A DNA stretch of 64,000 bases, taken from positions 5,365,517 through 5,429,516 of the forward strand of contig OY744608.1 of the NCBI GenBank assembly GCA_963556255.1, read 5' to 3'. Source of the stretch: Allolobophora icterica. Taxonomy: Eukaryota > Annelida > Clitellata > Crassiclitellata > Lumbricidae. The translations under genes were made by a program, and so were the position numbers. This document shows positions 36,626 to 48,959 of this stretch, piece after piece (within the stretch, counting starts at the first letter, position 1; every line of letters begins with the position of its first letter). The notes beneath the pieces are model-generated. The model was not told where the DNA came from and made no database searches. It worked only from the letters and a program-made list of their open reading frames with translations.

Positions 36626-37268
36626 ACGACTACATTGTTCCTTTAATATTGAAAGACGAGGTAAACTGCCAGAATTCTGTTTCCAGATCACAGTATTTGA
36701 TTTTCAATTAGTTTAATGTTTATTTTTTATAAAAACAAGCAGACGAATGAGACCGCTGAGACGATGATAAGATAAATACAGAAGGCCTAAATAAACTTCC
36801 GGTTGTAAACTTTTTTGTGAAACAGTAAATAAACTAAACTGTGATTTCTTCACTTTAGATAACTCAAACCCCAGACTATCGAATGAAATCAAACTAAAAT
36901 TAATTACCTTGTAATCAAATTTGTTGTAATGCATATAACATTATAATATAATTAGTAAATACATTGTACGCTCCATATAATTATGAAAGGATTGAAAGAG
37001 GTTTACCGTTTTCTCATGTTGTTCGAATGACTGGAATAAATAAATTTCGAACGATTGGAATAAATAAATTGTGAAAAGGCCCTACATTTTGGAAAATGGT
37101 CTCAGGGGAGCGGTTCCATTAAGCAGGACTTCGTACTTTCGGGTCTGCCTCTTGTACCTATATGGCACAGACACTGCATACTGTTCTTAAGATATCAGAC
37201 CCGCTATAACAACTCGAATGAAACATAAATGGCACAGTATCCAATTGTAATTGTAAATGTATTGACAT

Positions 37269-37517
37269 TTATAAAAGCCCCACTTCAAGTAAAAACTCAT
37301 CCGTGGCTCTCCCGACCCAAACCAGTAAAATTACTATCGAATAATACAGCTTGAAAAACTGTTGAAGGGACAAACTGAGGAGCTCGAGCCTCAGCTCTCG
37401 AGAAAGGTGATTCCAGCTCGTAAGCCCAACATAGGCAAAGCTTCTGGACTGAGCTGTAGTACATGCATACGAGGGACAGTCTGGAGACCATGGGCAGCAG
37501 ACTGAAGGGTGCCACAA
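37269..37517 (-). pseudogene. Non-LTR RT C-terminal fragment (family L2)
   Basis: Minus-strand RSFAYVGLTSWNHLSRELRL, then LSLSLQQFFKLYYS, is the usual LINE C-terminal WN-block. The following 3' untranslated part matches the copy at 52110-52345 on the plus strand. Ends in an AATTAC-type tail. Confidence 0.78.
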
Positions 37518-37554
37518 TCCGGGACCGATTGGTTACAACGTTTGGCTTGTGTTG

Positions 37555-37645
37555 TGTAGAGTAGGGGTCCGAGCCTCCTATGAGACGGTTACTGTGAAGG
37601 ACCTTGAGTAAGGGCTTCACTCATTATTGCTGAACGCCAAAGATG
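37555..37645 (+). mobile_element. SINE S1 fragment
   Basis: gtccgagcctcctatgagac, then ttactgtgaaggaccttgag: the B-box side and body only; the A-box part is missing. Confidence 0.65.
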
Positions 37646-38579
37646 TTCTGTCGTATTGTCCTGTGTGCGCTTAGGAACTTTGGACGGCGGGCAATATCAA
37701 ATAGCCTACAGTTGAATAGTATGGTATGGCATTGTTTTGCATTGCATCGAATTATACGGAACTATATCCGTAAGGTGACGTTCAGTGTACGACATATGAA
37801 ACCCATATGAAATTATTCCCATATCAATTATAATTATCAGATCCACGTGGTCCAATATAATATTAGGACACACAAAGTCCATTTGAGAATATAAATATTA
37901 TCATAATGTACTTCATATGTCCTACAAATGCCGACGCTCTTTGGATGTGATATCCACTGGATGCGGTTTAGTAGGTGTGCGGCGTATGATTAATACTCAT
38001 AATTTCAGAGGCTGAAGATATTGCAAGTGTTTGCTGGACGTAAATGTGTGTCGACTTCAAACCGAGACAGTTGGAATGCGAAGAAAAGGGGCAAAGTGTA
38101 AGCCCCACTTGATAGAAATCAAGCTCTGAAAAGTCATGCAAGGCTGTAGCAACGTATGTATACCCGTTCAGACCCTTACACTCTGAAAAAGTAATCGCTG
38201 ATAAAAGTAGACACTTCGATGGTTGACTTGGCTTAACTGGAAGCACCTCTGCATCGATTCATACTCGATGAGCAGTTCAGTAACGAATGTATAAAAGTCA
38301 TTGGATTGGATTAAATAAGATTGGATTAGATGGAATTGGATTGCATTGCATTAGGTCAGGTTAGAATAAAAACTAGATTTGATTAAATTAAATTGGACTG
38401 GATTGGGTACCGTACTACCGTCTGGTGTTCAAGCACGTTCAGCTTTGTCTAATTGCGAGCACTCTATAGCTACACTACAATTTCTTTTATCTCAGTAAAC
38501 ATTTTTTAAATATGTTGTAATTAATTCCACGTTGTCTCGCTCAGAATTATTCAGCACAATAGAATAAACTAAAATATAT

Positions 38580-38800
38580 AATTTGAATATGACCCCCCCC
38601 TCCCTTTACAAAGTTCAGAAGTGCACACTGAAGCCGGGGAAATATTAAGAGCCATGGGTAGACTGGAAGAGGTAAATTTTCCGTTTAAAGCGAAAGATAG
38701 TCTCTCGGTCTTGCGAATACGGAGAGGTACAGAGCGTTCCAGATGGAGAGACCGGGAACTGTGAATTAATGCTGGCCAGATGCTGATCGAAGATGGAATG
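38580..38800 (-). pseudogene. LINE RT C-terminal/3' end (family L3)
   Basis: Shares aaagttcagaagtg, gactggaagaggtaa and cgttccagatggagagaccg with 49995-50300. The minus strand would encode a SIWN block followed by a LSLYTENLPLPVY-like end, with frame breaks. Confidence 0.65.
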
Positions 38801-39374
38801 ATCTGTTACTTGAACAACATCTGTCTAATTATATTACAGCAATGCTGTGTCTAATGACACCTTTACGTTTTGTGGGAACCAAATTTCACTGCATGTATTT
38901 GAAAGATTCTAGGTTCTCTCAGGCGAAATCCGTTTAGGTCCCACTATGGTAGACTACCACTGACCCAATATATGTTACCTTTAACACTTTAACAACGCGC
39001 TGCATTGAGTTTCCATTCACTTTTGGTACACGCTTGTCCTTAAGTGTTAAACCTCAAAATTTGCATCTGAATTGACCCAAGACACACATGTTGGGTGCAT
39101 CCCCATGCGTATACGCACATAAAAACGCAAATACATAGTAATAATTGTGATCGGAAACTTATTATTGTGGGTTTCAAGAAAACCTTTTCATAAGTGTTCA
39201 CGACTTCGCCAACCTTAACCTTTGTCAAACAAAACGGTGTTTTTCTGTTCTCAGAAAGAGGTAAGGAAGGCTTAGAAGATCGTGCCACTGATCGTTATGC
39301 GTGTATAGGCAACGTGTTCCATATAATAGAGAGAGTCATATAGGTGCAGTGCTAACGTGAGTCACCTGAAATGC

Positions 39375-39441
39375 CCTATATCAGTCTAGTAGTTAGAGAG
39401 CTGGACTGTCAATCGAGAGGTCGGCGGTTCTAGTCCCCGCA
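39375..39441 (+). mobile_element. tRNA-Asp-like sequence (SINE head or pseudogene)
   Basis: gtctagtagttagagagctg looks like a D arm, the anticodon loop is ctgtcaa (anticodon GTC, U33 present), and ggttctagtcc is a one-mismatch B box. The acceptor stem does not pair, so it is not called a working tRNA. Confidence 0.6.
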
Positions 39442-39503
39442 AGGACAGAAGCTTTTTTGAGATTTCTGCTCCACTTGCGCCCCCTATCCAATTCACCTTT
39501 GAT

Positions 39504-41204
39504 CATAGATGTTAAAAACGTTTTTTTCGTTTTTTATTTTTTCCCAAAAAACGTCGTTTTTTTCGTTTTTTTTCCTATCGTTTTTTTCCGTTTTTTATGT
39601 AACTTTATTTATTTATTTATTTACTGTCTGTTAATGTTTTTCGGTTTCTGTTTAATTTTTTTGTCTGATGTCCCTTACGTTTTTTCAAGGATTGAGCTAA
39701 TTTACCTCACTGTTTACTTCATTATTTGAGAAATAAATACTTTATGAAATAGCACACTACAAGAAATAAAGTTATTTCTAAGTTATCTAAAATGCCAAAA
39801 GAAAAGGGTGCGGAATGGATTCACGTTACTTTGATAGGCCTAAACGAGAAAGACAAACTCAGCATTGGCTAAATTGAAATGCAATTACTATGAGAAAGTT
39901 TACACTATAGGCCCTATCGGCTCAAGTCTATACCTCCAGAGTTTAGTTTTTAATTGTGTTAGTTTAGTCAGCATGGACTTATGTGGACTTATGTTTACAA
40001 TTTAAATTTGAAAAGATTTAAATATTTTTAATTTCTCAATTTCCAGTCTTGTTATCAAGACCTTAAACCTCAAGACCAAGACCAAGACCAAGACCTTGAA
40101 CCTCAAGACCAAGACCAAGACCAAGACCTTGAACCTCAAGACCAAGACCAAGACCAAGACCTTGAACCTCAAGACCAAGACCAAGACCAAGACCTTGGAC
40201 CTCAAGACCAAGACCAAGACCAAGACCCAAAAATCACAATCATATCCACACTATTCCTTACTAAAAACTGTCAAGTCGGACTACTCGCTACTTTAATGAA
40301 GCAAACCAACTCTAAATGCAGACTGCAGATAATTTCTGAATTCGAATTTACAAATTAAGTCCTTCATGCAAAATGTTAGGCCTAGGCCTATTTCAAATGC
40401 CGGTTGCATTTTATAAAAACCAATTCGCTCAGAATTTTCTGACCAAGACGTGCCTTGTGGGGCCTCATAAAAATTTCGCCATGTAAAAAATAGATAATTT
40501 ACATGTCTAAATCGTGTGTGGTGGTCATGTTTCTTTCCATGATGAGCCGGAGATAGATAGATTTGAACCAATTTCGATGTGTGGAAATCTATCTTCCTAC
40601 CGATTTTGGCTTGACCTACTTTTCATAGGTGCTGAAGTCGCTGGCACACACAGTAGCTTTTCAAGCACTGGATTTAAATGTATAAATCGTGAGACTTTTT
40701 TAAACCGTTATTGACCGCAATGGCTGCGGAAAAATTTAAAATTCAGTCGGTCTTGGTCTTGGTCTTGAAAAACCAAGACCAAGACCTTGAACCTCAAGAC
40801 CAAGACCAAGACCAAGACCTTGAACCTCAAGACCAAGACCAAGACCAAGACCTTGAACCTCAAGACCAAGACCAAGACCAAGACTTTTAAAAACGAACTC
40901 GAGCGCACTCGAGACCAAGACCTTGGTCTCGAGGACAACAAGACTGTCAATTTCTTATTGAACCAAACTTATTAGAAATAAAATAATTGTTGTAGATTGG
41001 TGTTACTTAGCGTTTACTAATAAAGTTGTGTTATTTGCTGATTAAATTCTGTTAATTTTAAATTGCAGTAGGGCCTACAATATGTGACAAAGTCAAATTA
41101 TTTTCTTTTGTCGTTTTTTCCCGTTTTTTTCGTTTTTTATTTTTTGAAAAAAACGACGTTTTTTTCCGTTTTTTATTTAGTTTCTATCGTTTTTAACAAC
41201 TATG
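39504..41204. mobile_element. hAT-like element, 1.7 kb, with nested insertion
   Basis: Outer ends catagatgttaaaaacg and cgtttttaacaactatg are inverted repeats with one mismatch, flanked by a perfect target duplication cctttgat (39496-39503 and 41205-41212). T-rich cgttttttt words lie inside each end. A second element occupies 40044-40946. No transposase is visible. Confidence 0.87.
40044..40946 (+). mobile_element. AAGACC-repeat element, copy B, 903 bp
   Basis: Ends cagtcttgtt and aacaagactg are perfect inverted repeats, and the flanking tcaatttc is perfectly duplicated (40036-40043 and 40947-40954), giving hAT-like boundaries. Arrays of about 33-bp units rich in aagaccaagacc lie at 40060-40235 and 40760-40930. 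The KTKTKT/LVLVLV frames are repeat artefacts. Confidence 0.87.
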
Positions 41205-41334
41205 CCTTTGATGAGTACACTGACCGTACACTGACCGTGGAAAGATGAGACGGCGGGAAGAGGACTGGCCACCCTCCCTCATATGCCGAGGTTAAGACAA
41301 TGAAGTCGCTAACAATTGTAATCGTAAACTTCAA

Positions 41335-41470
41335 ATTTCTAAAACGCCAGTAAAGTAAGCTTAGAGCACCAGCTTATTCACGAGCGCTGTGTCGGGTCAC
41401 GACTATCCACAGCTAGTAAAGAAGAGGTCCAAGTCTGGTTGCCAGGGAGTCCAGAGAGAGGGGCTGCTAA
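41335..41470 (+). repeat. Dispersed repeat R2
   Basis: agcaccagcttattcacgag followed by gtctggttgccagggagtcc, as at 51425-51610. Confidence 0.6.
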
Positions 41471-41961
41471 TACTGGTGTCACTGGTCGAGAAGAATTGGA
41501 AGGCGGAGGATCAGATGAGTCGGGGCAGGACCGTAGGTATTGGTGAAGAGGTGGCTATAGGGATAGGCTATCAGCGCACGTAAATAAGCTGGGCTCTGCG
41601 CTTAGCTTTATTGTAGCGCTTAAGAAATTTGGGGCTCATAAGATTACAAGCTTCAGGAACTGCTCTTCTCCTACACATATACATCCTTGATACATAAAGA
41701 TTGACAGACCCGACCACAGCGAAGCCTCTGTGGTGGATATTGTCGTGGACCACGGGACAAGAGGACAGCTACGTTACCTTATGCAGACGCTATCTTTAAC
41801 AGCATGGCCGTCTCGTGACTTGAATCCACCGTTCAAGATGATAAAGAGGTGAAAGGTTACGCACAGGTCATATGACTTAAGCCTATCCTGAGGATGATAA
41901 ATATAGTTGTTGAGTCATTACCTAGCCTAATTGAGCGGGGTTACGACGGTGGGCCATGAGG

Positions 41962-42336
41962 CAGTGTTTAATCTAGTCCCCCTCTTCTGGGAGGGGAAAC
42001 TAGGTTTCTGGGGGGAACCAACGAATTTACACAAGATTTTGTCCTTTAATTCCATCCATCTTCTCAAAGTTTCAGACTTTTTTAGTCCTTCGTCAAGCTT
42101 TTAAAATTTTTTCTATAGGAGATACTCTCATAAAAAGGCTGATGACTTTTTTTTAGGAATTCGTCTCTCTAAAAAGTTTATTATTCACCTCTTGGGGGGA
42201 AAAACATGTATCCACATGTATCCTGGGGGGAGGAATTTCCTCCACTAAAGGTCTCTACATTGTAATATTGCTGGCCTCTGGGGGAAACATGAATCCTGGG
42301 GGGGACATCTCCCAAAGACGTCTAGATTAAACACTG
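41962..42336. mobile_element. hAT-type MITE, 375 bp
   Basis: Fifteen-base perfect inverted ends cagtgtttaatctag. Flanks gccatgag (41953-41960, then one extra g) and gccatggg (42337-42344) match at 7 of 8. Confidence 0.85.
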
Positions 42337-42344
42337 GCCATGGG

Positions 42345-43025
42345 GTGAAGCAAAGGGTAACAAGTCAGTTGAAGACTTGAAGTCAAGATGTGTCACCCTT
42401 CAAAACGGATAGAAGTAAAGGGTGACACAATTGTTTAAACGCTTTAGAAGATGTCACAGAAACTGTTACGGTTGCGGTTACGGTTGCGGTTACGATCAGC
42501 ATTTATTTGTTCGCCCCTTTGTAGAAAATCCTCCTTACAATGCCGTATGTGTATACGACAGGTAAGAGCTGTTCAAACTAATTACACCTCAACAGGCTGT
42601 CAAATATCGCCGCCTTAACAATAAGCAACATATAGCCGCCTCGACAAACTGCCAGTCATGAAACAAATGATGGAAGAAGAAACAAAATTCGATGGAAGAA
42701 ACTCTTATAAAATGAACTAAAATACACTAATTATCTTTAAAGACCTCTACGGCCATTTTATTCATAGGATGTCGTTAAACCTTGGAAATAATAATAAAAA
42801 TAACTTTACACCTCTTTTAAGTGTGATAATCGTCCTATAAGTATATGCAGACGCGCAGGAATGTACTGTATTGTATATTTTACATTCACTCTGATGTAAG
42901 AGCCTTGGGACTGTTCAGGATAATTACATAAATCTTATATTCGCCCTGTAAGCGTAAGCATGAGAGCGCTCCTGCATCATTGTTATACTTATTTTGCGCT
43001 AGAGTTATTTCGAGATTACGATAAA
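42345..43025. other. Intergenic DNA
   Basis: Includes a short hexamer run ggttacggttgcggttac near 42470-42496. No gene seen. Confidence 0.5.
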
Positions 43026-43054
43026 TATGACAGGCGAAGGCTGGCCCGGATTAA

Positions 43055-43212
43055 TGTCTATTGTATCTCATAGGCCAAAGGGGAGCCCTTTCATTTCTTC
43101 CCTTTTCCACTCTGTCGCTGGACCCTCTGCGTGGAACAGTCTTCCCGGCCATGTGAAGAATGCGCCATCGCTGGAAACATTAAAATCACAGCTCTTGACC
43201 TACCTTTTTTAA
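43055..43212 (+). pseudogene. Non-LTR RT C-terminal fragment
   Basis: FHSVAGPSAWNSLPGHVKNA followed by PSLETLKSQLLTYLF and a stop at 43210-43212 is a classic LINE C-terminus. Only about 50 codons remain. Confidence 0.8.
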
Positions 43213-43374
43213 ACAATCAAATGATAGTTTAACTGTCTTTGATTTTTAAACTCGTAGAATAGCTGTTAATTTATATGCCAAATTAATTTCTGTCGACGTC
43301 AACAGCCTTTGTTGCTATTAAGATGTTGTTAAACTCCGGACCCACCCACTCGTTTTTCGGTCTCGGTTGACCTA

Positions 43375-43483
43375 GTTGATGTTTAACGACGCTGAGTCAC
43401 AGCAAAGATTACAGGCGTCGCCCTGCTCCTTTGTTCAGGCTTGGGACTGGCACTGCCAGAGTACGGGCGGTGATGGAATTTAT
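43375..43483 (+). repeat. Dispersed repeat R1, plus copy
   Basis: gatgtttaacgacgctgagt through cttgggactggcactgcca and gtacgggcggtgatgg. Confidence 0.78.
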
Positions 43484-43519
43484 TATATTTTTTTATTTAT
43501 TTTGGTAATTATTGTAATT

Positions 43520-43759
43520 ATTGTTGTCTTTATTTTTTTTAATGCTCTGAGGTAGGCCTACTTCTTTTCCTCAGGGTCTTAGAGATTAAATTACTTGTTT
43601 CTCTGGAGTGGTTAGACAGGAGGAGGGAGACATCGACGGCCGTTATTATTATTATTTTTTTTTTGCCCCGAGGTATACAGGATCCCTCAGGGACTTCAAT
43701 ATTAATTAATGTAACATCCGGAAAATCAAGCCTCGTCGTCCGGAGGCTCTGGGAATGTC
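43520..43759 (-). mobile_element. Retroelement 3' ends next to ATT runs
   Basis: 43545-43590 repeats the gaggta...cctcagggtcttagagatt hairpin seen at 7978-8010. A second hairpin start (tttgccccgaggta) follows a short ATT run at 43640-43656. Same family as 7757-9101. Confidence 0.58.
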
Positions 43760-43761
43760 CC

Positions 43762-43802
<41 letters not shown>
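43760..43802. repeat. (ATT)n microsatellite
   Basis: About 14 units. Confidence 0.93.
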
Positions 43803-43888
43803 CGTTTACAAAAAATGTTGCAATCAAACAGTTAGCCTATTGCAATGAAAACAATTTCGCTTTCGTATTTTCTAAAGTTTCTAAACTA

Positions 43889-44180
<292 letters not shown>

Positions 44181-44303
44181 GTTTTATTATTATTATTAGC
44201 ATGATTTAGGAGTTGAATAGTGGACAAATATAACGACTTTCTGCAGTCATTATCATGGGCGCCCGCAGGATTTTTTGCAGGGGAGGTCAGTCACGGCCGG
44301 GAG

Positions 44304-44534
44304 CACTGGCGGCGATCTTGTTTGACAGATGGGGGGGGACACTTTTGAACTGATCTGGGGAAAAGAGTTTTGAACTGATCTGCTCAAAAAAGGTCAAACA
44401 ACTTTTTCGCGCGTGAAATTTGATGACCTTTTCTCGGTGTTTCTTCTAAATTTGGGGATCGGATGTATGGTGTGCCCCCCACTGTTAGAGGTGGGGGTCT
44501 TGTCCCCCTCGACCCTCCGGGATCGCCGCCCATG
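44304..44534 (-). mobile_element. hAT-type MITE, family M2, nested
   Basis: Reverse relative of 26402-26693. Target duplication gccgggag is perfect (44296-44303 and 44535-44542). Confidence 0.92.
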
Positions 44535-45063
44535 GCCGGGAGAGTTAGTTGTGTAATATATAAATATGTCATTGATTTATTGGAATCATTCACCGAATGC
44601 GATTAATACACTGCAAAGCATTCAAAGACACGTAGGCCTAACTCTGTGTGCCCCTCATGTAGGCCTAAACCTTTCGCAGTGGTCTGCACTACATACCGCC
44701 AAAGAAAATAATTTCAGAAATACAGAAAAAATGTATCCAACCTACTGTACATTTCAGTGAAATAAATTTTAGCCAATAGGCCCTAATACAATCTCATTTC
44801 TGAAGTTTGGACTTTGGAAGAGTGTAATTAGGCCTATACTCAGAGGCCCGGGAAGTGTTTAAAAGTTGTGTGAGCGAACCTCAGCCAAGTAGTCGCATGC
44901 AGACCTAAGATTGATAAAATTATCCATTATATCTGATATTTATCTATAGGCCTAACTATATTTTTGTCATTTTTGTCATTTTCTACAACCAATGGAAAAG
45001 TGTAAGACCCCTTGCACACCTTTCATTTCCACTTGCTGCGGCGTTCTCGGCAGGCGCGTCTGA

Positions 45064-45423
45064 ATGTATAATAAGCACACTGCACACCCACCCACCTACA
45101 AGACACTCCAATCCTACCATGGAGCCTCCTATCTTCGTCAGTTATTCACAGTCCACCTACGCCGCTCAACCTGCTCCTCATCTACCCTAACACTTCGCCC
45201 TTCCGTCACCTCATCACTAAAATTTGCAAATCGCTCTAAAGCCATAGCTGTTCTGCTTCTCTTGAATAAACACTCACCAGATCCTTCATACGAACTCACC
45301 AAAACCTTACCTCTTGTCACCTCTCCACATGGCTTTCACTCAAAATATAAAACACGTGCTCTTTCACAGATCTTAACCTGTTTCCTCCTCTTCCACTTGC
45401 CTCCCTCACCGCTTCAATTCTAA
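45064..45423 (+). pseudogene. Non-LTR RT C-terminal fragment (decayed)
   Basis: SVTSSLKFANRSKAIAV, then a degraded LWN-like stretch, then FHSKYKTRALSQI follow the order of LINE C-termini (SLKFANRS, LWN, FHSKLKTHLF). It lies inside the hAT-like element 44254-46133. Confidence 0.6.
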
Positions 45424-46141
45424 ACTCCATCCACCGTAGTCGTCTGACTGCCTGCCAGGCCTGCCTGACCCCTTAGCACTTTGACCCCCTGCTCATAGAT
45501 TTTGTTTGACTGAGCGCCTGTGAATAATCTGGTTCCCGCGACCTATAGCTCTGTCGGCATTGAAGTAATCGCGAGATTACGATTTACAAGTAAAAACTGC
45601 GAACAAAACGAATTTTTTGTGTGGAAGAAAGTAAAATTTAAGGAATATGGCCATCTATAATTTTGCTTGTCAATTTTGCTGATGCTCAGATTTAGGCGAA
45701 TTATTTAAAACTGCAGTCTCGACTCTCAACAGCTTAGTTGATATATTGCGCGTGTCACCATCCTCCGCCTTTGAACCAGGCAGAGAGAAACCCAAGCTAT
45801 CTTTCAACAACCAACACCTGTTTGACCTTTCAGACCGAGAGACTATACGGTTTCCAGTATACATGATTCTCTGGGCAGTCGCCTTAGCTTGCTGACCCTA
45901 AGGTCAGGGCTGGCATTGGCCTGCTGTAGGTAGGTTCCATCAGGCCTACTGTATTATTTCTATTAATTCTATAGTGCATCAACTCTGGGGTTTCTCGTCA
46001 ACAGCCAGCACTTGCTGTTGCTTTCAAACTCAGAGAGTAAGGCTTTCAGTATTCATAATTCCCTTGGCAGTCATTTCATGATTTCCAGGGGGGTCACGCG
46101 ACCTCCCCTTGACCTATGCTGCGGGCGCCCATGGTCATTAT

Positions 46142-47620
46142 ACTTTCTAAACTGTATCCTTCCTCCGATTCGCCAAATCATGGTTTCAACGCACATATAT
46201 GTACAGAATGTCTTGCACTGAGGCTTTGACCAGCAGTGTCATTTTCCTCCAAGCATTCAGCGCTATTCAGAATTTAGAACTGTTGTATTCGCTAGGTGGC
46301 GCTGCGACGGATTCCTAATTTCTCGCAGTTTGCAGTGACTTCTGCTTAATTTCTCCACGTGTCGAGTAGAGCTCTGGGAGTGCCAATCGGAAACATGGAA
46401 AATGAGGAGGGAGACGTTAACGGACCTGGCAGCCATAAGATGTCGTTAAACACTGGAAACTAATTAATGTTTGGAGTAGACCTATAATACGCTAATCTTT
46501 CCATATAGCAATCTTTTATTTTAACAAGCAATGGTTAGGCTAGACAAAACAAGAAAATATGAAAGCCAGATCCAATCTTCTGACGACAGCATAATTACAC
46601 GCAATATTATACTACACGTTTTCAACATCAGAAAAAATTATTTAATGAATTATTAGCGAATTATTAATAAATTTATCGGCTATGCAGGCTAGAACACCGC
46701 TGTTTCTGATCCGTATGCATAATATTATGTATTCATGCACAGAGTGGGGTTTTTGGAAAACACAGGAATTCTGTAGGCCAAGACTCGCTGAGGCGCTCAA
46801 ACATGGTACCTAATGACGATATGGTTGCTAAAGATGTGTTGGAAAAAACTCCAACATTACCAATCCGTGCCAGGTGATGCCAGTCTCAAGCCCGGAGAAG
46901 AGGAGAGCGACGTCAACGGCATTGATAGATCATATAAGATGTTGTTAACCACTGGAGACCAGATGCTTTGAAATCGTTCCTAGTCCAGAGACTGTAGCAT
47001 AAAACTGATTATCGTTCACCGTGCGGCATCTTGTTTCCTCAAGCTATTCATCTGCAGGTTTTCCATTCAAAGCCCCATCTCCTCAAGAAATTTTCTTACC
47101 CAGATTCATCCATTCCACCGCCTTCCCATTCTCAATCAATGCACAATCCACCGTAAAAGCTCTGAACACCCTCCTAACTTGACGGAGTGATCGCGAATAA
47201 GCCGGTGCGCTTAGTTTTGAAAGTGGGTGTGAACTTTGAACCCAGGAGAATACAACTGCGAAGAAGAAGAATTCGTAATTTTTCAATCGCTAGTTAATAT
47301 GGCTTCTGCTCTAAAATAGCGCTAGAAAACTCACGACCTTCTACTTCGCAGTTCAGTTCTCCGGTCCTAGGTTCAAAGTTCAAAGTAACTTCACCAGCCC
47401 TACTTATTCTAGATACAAGAATCTTTTCACTGTTTTAATTTTTAACCTGACATGCATTTTCTACATAAAATTTAATACTGCAAAAGAATTCATCTGCGAG
47501 ATAATGCGCTACAAAAAACTTTATGATTAAACTACGACGTTGATAAAATAAACTCCTCTATAATTGGCACGCAGTGCGTTCCTCATTTACATACTACTAT
47601 TTGAGGTTACGCATCCAAGT
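46142..47620. other. Intergenic DNA
   Basis: 46370-46450 is an antisense R1-related piece (cataagatgtcgttaaac), and another lies near 46865-46960. 47185-47225 carries an R2-like gcgaataagccggtgcg. No gene. Confidence 0.5.
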
Positions 47621-47694
47621 GGCCCGTTAGCTCAGTTGGTTAGAGCGTCGTGCTAATAACGCGAAGGTCGTGGGTTCGATCCCCATACGGGCCA
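47621..47694 (+). tRNA. tRNA-Ile (anticodon AAT)
   Basis: All arms fold: acceptor ggcccgt with acgggcc, D arm gctcagttggttagagc, anticodon arm tcgtg-ctaataa-cgcga with anticodon AAT at 47655-47657, and T arm gtggg-ttcgatc-cccat. Discriminator base is A at 47694. The internal A and B boxes (ggttcgatccc) are intact. No intron and no encoded CCA, as expected for a nuclear gene. Confidence 0.98.
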
Positions 47695-47697
47695 CAC

Positions 47698-47704
47698 TTT
47701 TTTT
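47698..47704 (+). terminator. RNA polymerase III terminator of tRNA-Ile
   Basis: A run of seven T starts three bases after the tRNA end. Confidence 0.9.
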
Positions 47705-48255
47705 GTTTCTTTTAGGGGTTAAACTGTTTAAATTGTTTATTCTATTAAGTTGGCGTGAGTGAGTTAGTTTGTCCGTTTGAGTAGATTTACGTTGTGCTTT
47801 AATCACGCAATAATTCGAACGGATGTTTCAGTAGCCTACTTGAGTAGCGTCTAATTGTTATCCATATTGCAAGGTCTGCATTGTAATCATGAATCTGATG
47901 CGTCGGTGTAGCTTTTCAGTTAGATAGGGGTCACAAGGGAGTCATGGAAAAAGTGGATCTTCCACAACTGATTTTAAAAAGAAAACGAGGATCGCAGTAG
48001 CTGAAAGCACGTGGTCCTACAGCTTCTGTTTAGCAATGCAATTTAATGGGAGTAATTAATTCAAAATTAATCCAGGAATATATATAAATAAACGAAGAAA
48101 TGATTTAAAGACATGTTAAAAGTAAATCCTTTTTCTGTTTTGTCTGATTTGCCTTGTTTAAAATAATAATCTACTAGTACTAGGGTCTTGCCGAGATCTC
48201 GGAGCTTGGACTTATTTTATTTATAACTGACTTAAACGCATCCAGAATTCTCTAG
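47705..48255. other. Intergenic DNA, nothing recognised
   Basis: Unique-looking AT-rich sequence without repeats or frames of note. Confidence 0.5.
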
Positions 48256-48263
48256 GTGGCGTG

Positions 48264-48664
48264 CAGGGGCGTAGCCAGACTTCAATTCAAGAGGAGGCAA
48301 CTACTGCTTGTCTAAACTTTTATGCAGTGGCGGCGATCTTGTTTCAGAGGTGAGGGGGACATTTTTCAGCGTCCGAAGGGCGGTCGCAAAAACTTCTGAG
48401 AATTGAAGAATTTTGCTCTGAGAATTTCTAAAATTTCGTCACGAAAAAAGTAAATTTCGTCACGAAAAAAGTTGATGACTTTTTTTAGTCATTAACACAT
48501 TCGAGGACTTTCTTCTCGGGACTCAAAGACACAAATCAAGAGGAGGCAAAATCCACCTCTCCTGGGGTGTGCTTCAGAACGCAGGGCCCCATGGAGAATT
48601 TTTAAATTCGCAAAACCAAGAGGAGGCAAATGCCTCCTCTTGCCTCCATGTAGCTACGCCTATG
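48264..48664. mobile_element. hAT-type MITE, 401 bp
   Basis: Starts caggggcgtagcc and ends tagctacgcctatg, with perfect target duplication gtggcgtg (48256-48263 and 48665-48672). Near 48327 it contains a fragment (cagtggcggcgatcttg) of the M2 end. Confidence 0.92.
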
Positions 48665-48959
48665 GTGGCGTGATGATGCGTGCATCTTCTTGTACAAATA
48701 CCTCAACCGTACTTGGTCAGCTGCTTAGCCTTCCTGTAGAATTCTGACCTATAAACCCCCTTATCGGCTTGACCTCCCCGGATTCTGACCTGGCACCGAA
48801 TCGGACCAAACAACCTGGCTATTGCGTACTTGAGTTGATATAGCGCCGGTTTTAAGCTGGTCTCCCTGATGTGGTTTTTGTGTGGGACTGAGAAATTTTG
48901 AAGAGTTACGTTACACAACGGTACTCCAGTCTCCCACCTACCTTCAACCACTATTATCT

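Larger units (their letters stand above)
44254..46133. mobile_element. hAT-like element, 1.88 kb, with nested elements
   Basis: Perfect 15-base inverted ends catgggcgcccgcag and a perfect target duplication gtcattat (44246-44253 and 46134-46141) bound a 1,880-bp insertion. Inside are an M2 MITE (44304-44534) and a LINE RT fragment (45064-45423). 45785-45870 and 46015-46080 look like a diverged internal duplication. No hAT transposase blocks were recognised. Confidence 0.88.

Noticed and set aside
36432..36716. KTKTKT-rich frame
   Set aside because: Translation of the AAGACC minisatellite.
42463..42496. Telomere-like hexamers (ggttac/ggttgc), and ccataa at 44150-44180
   Set aside because: Too short and not TTAGGG; best seen as hexamer microsatellites.
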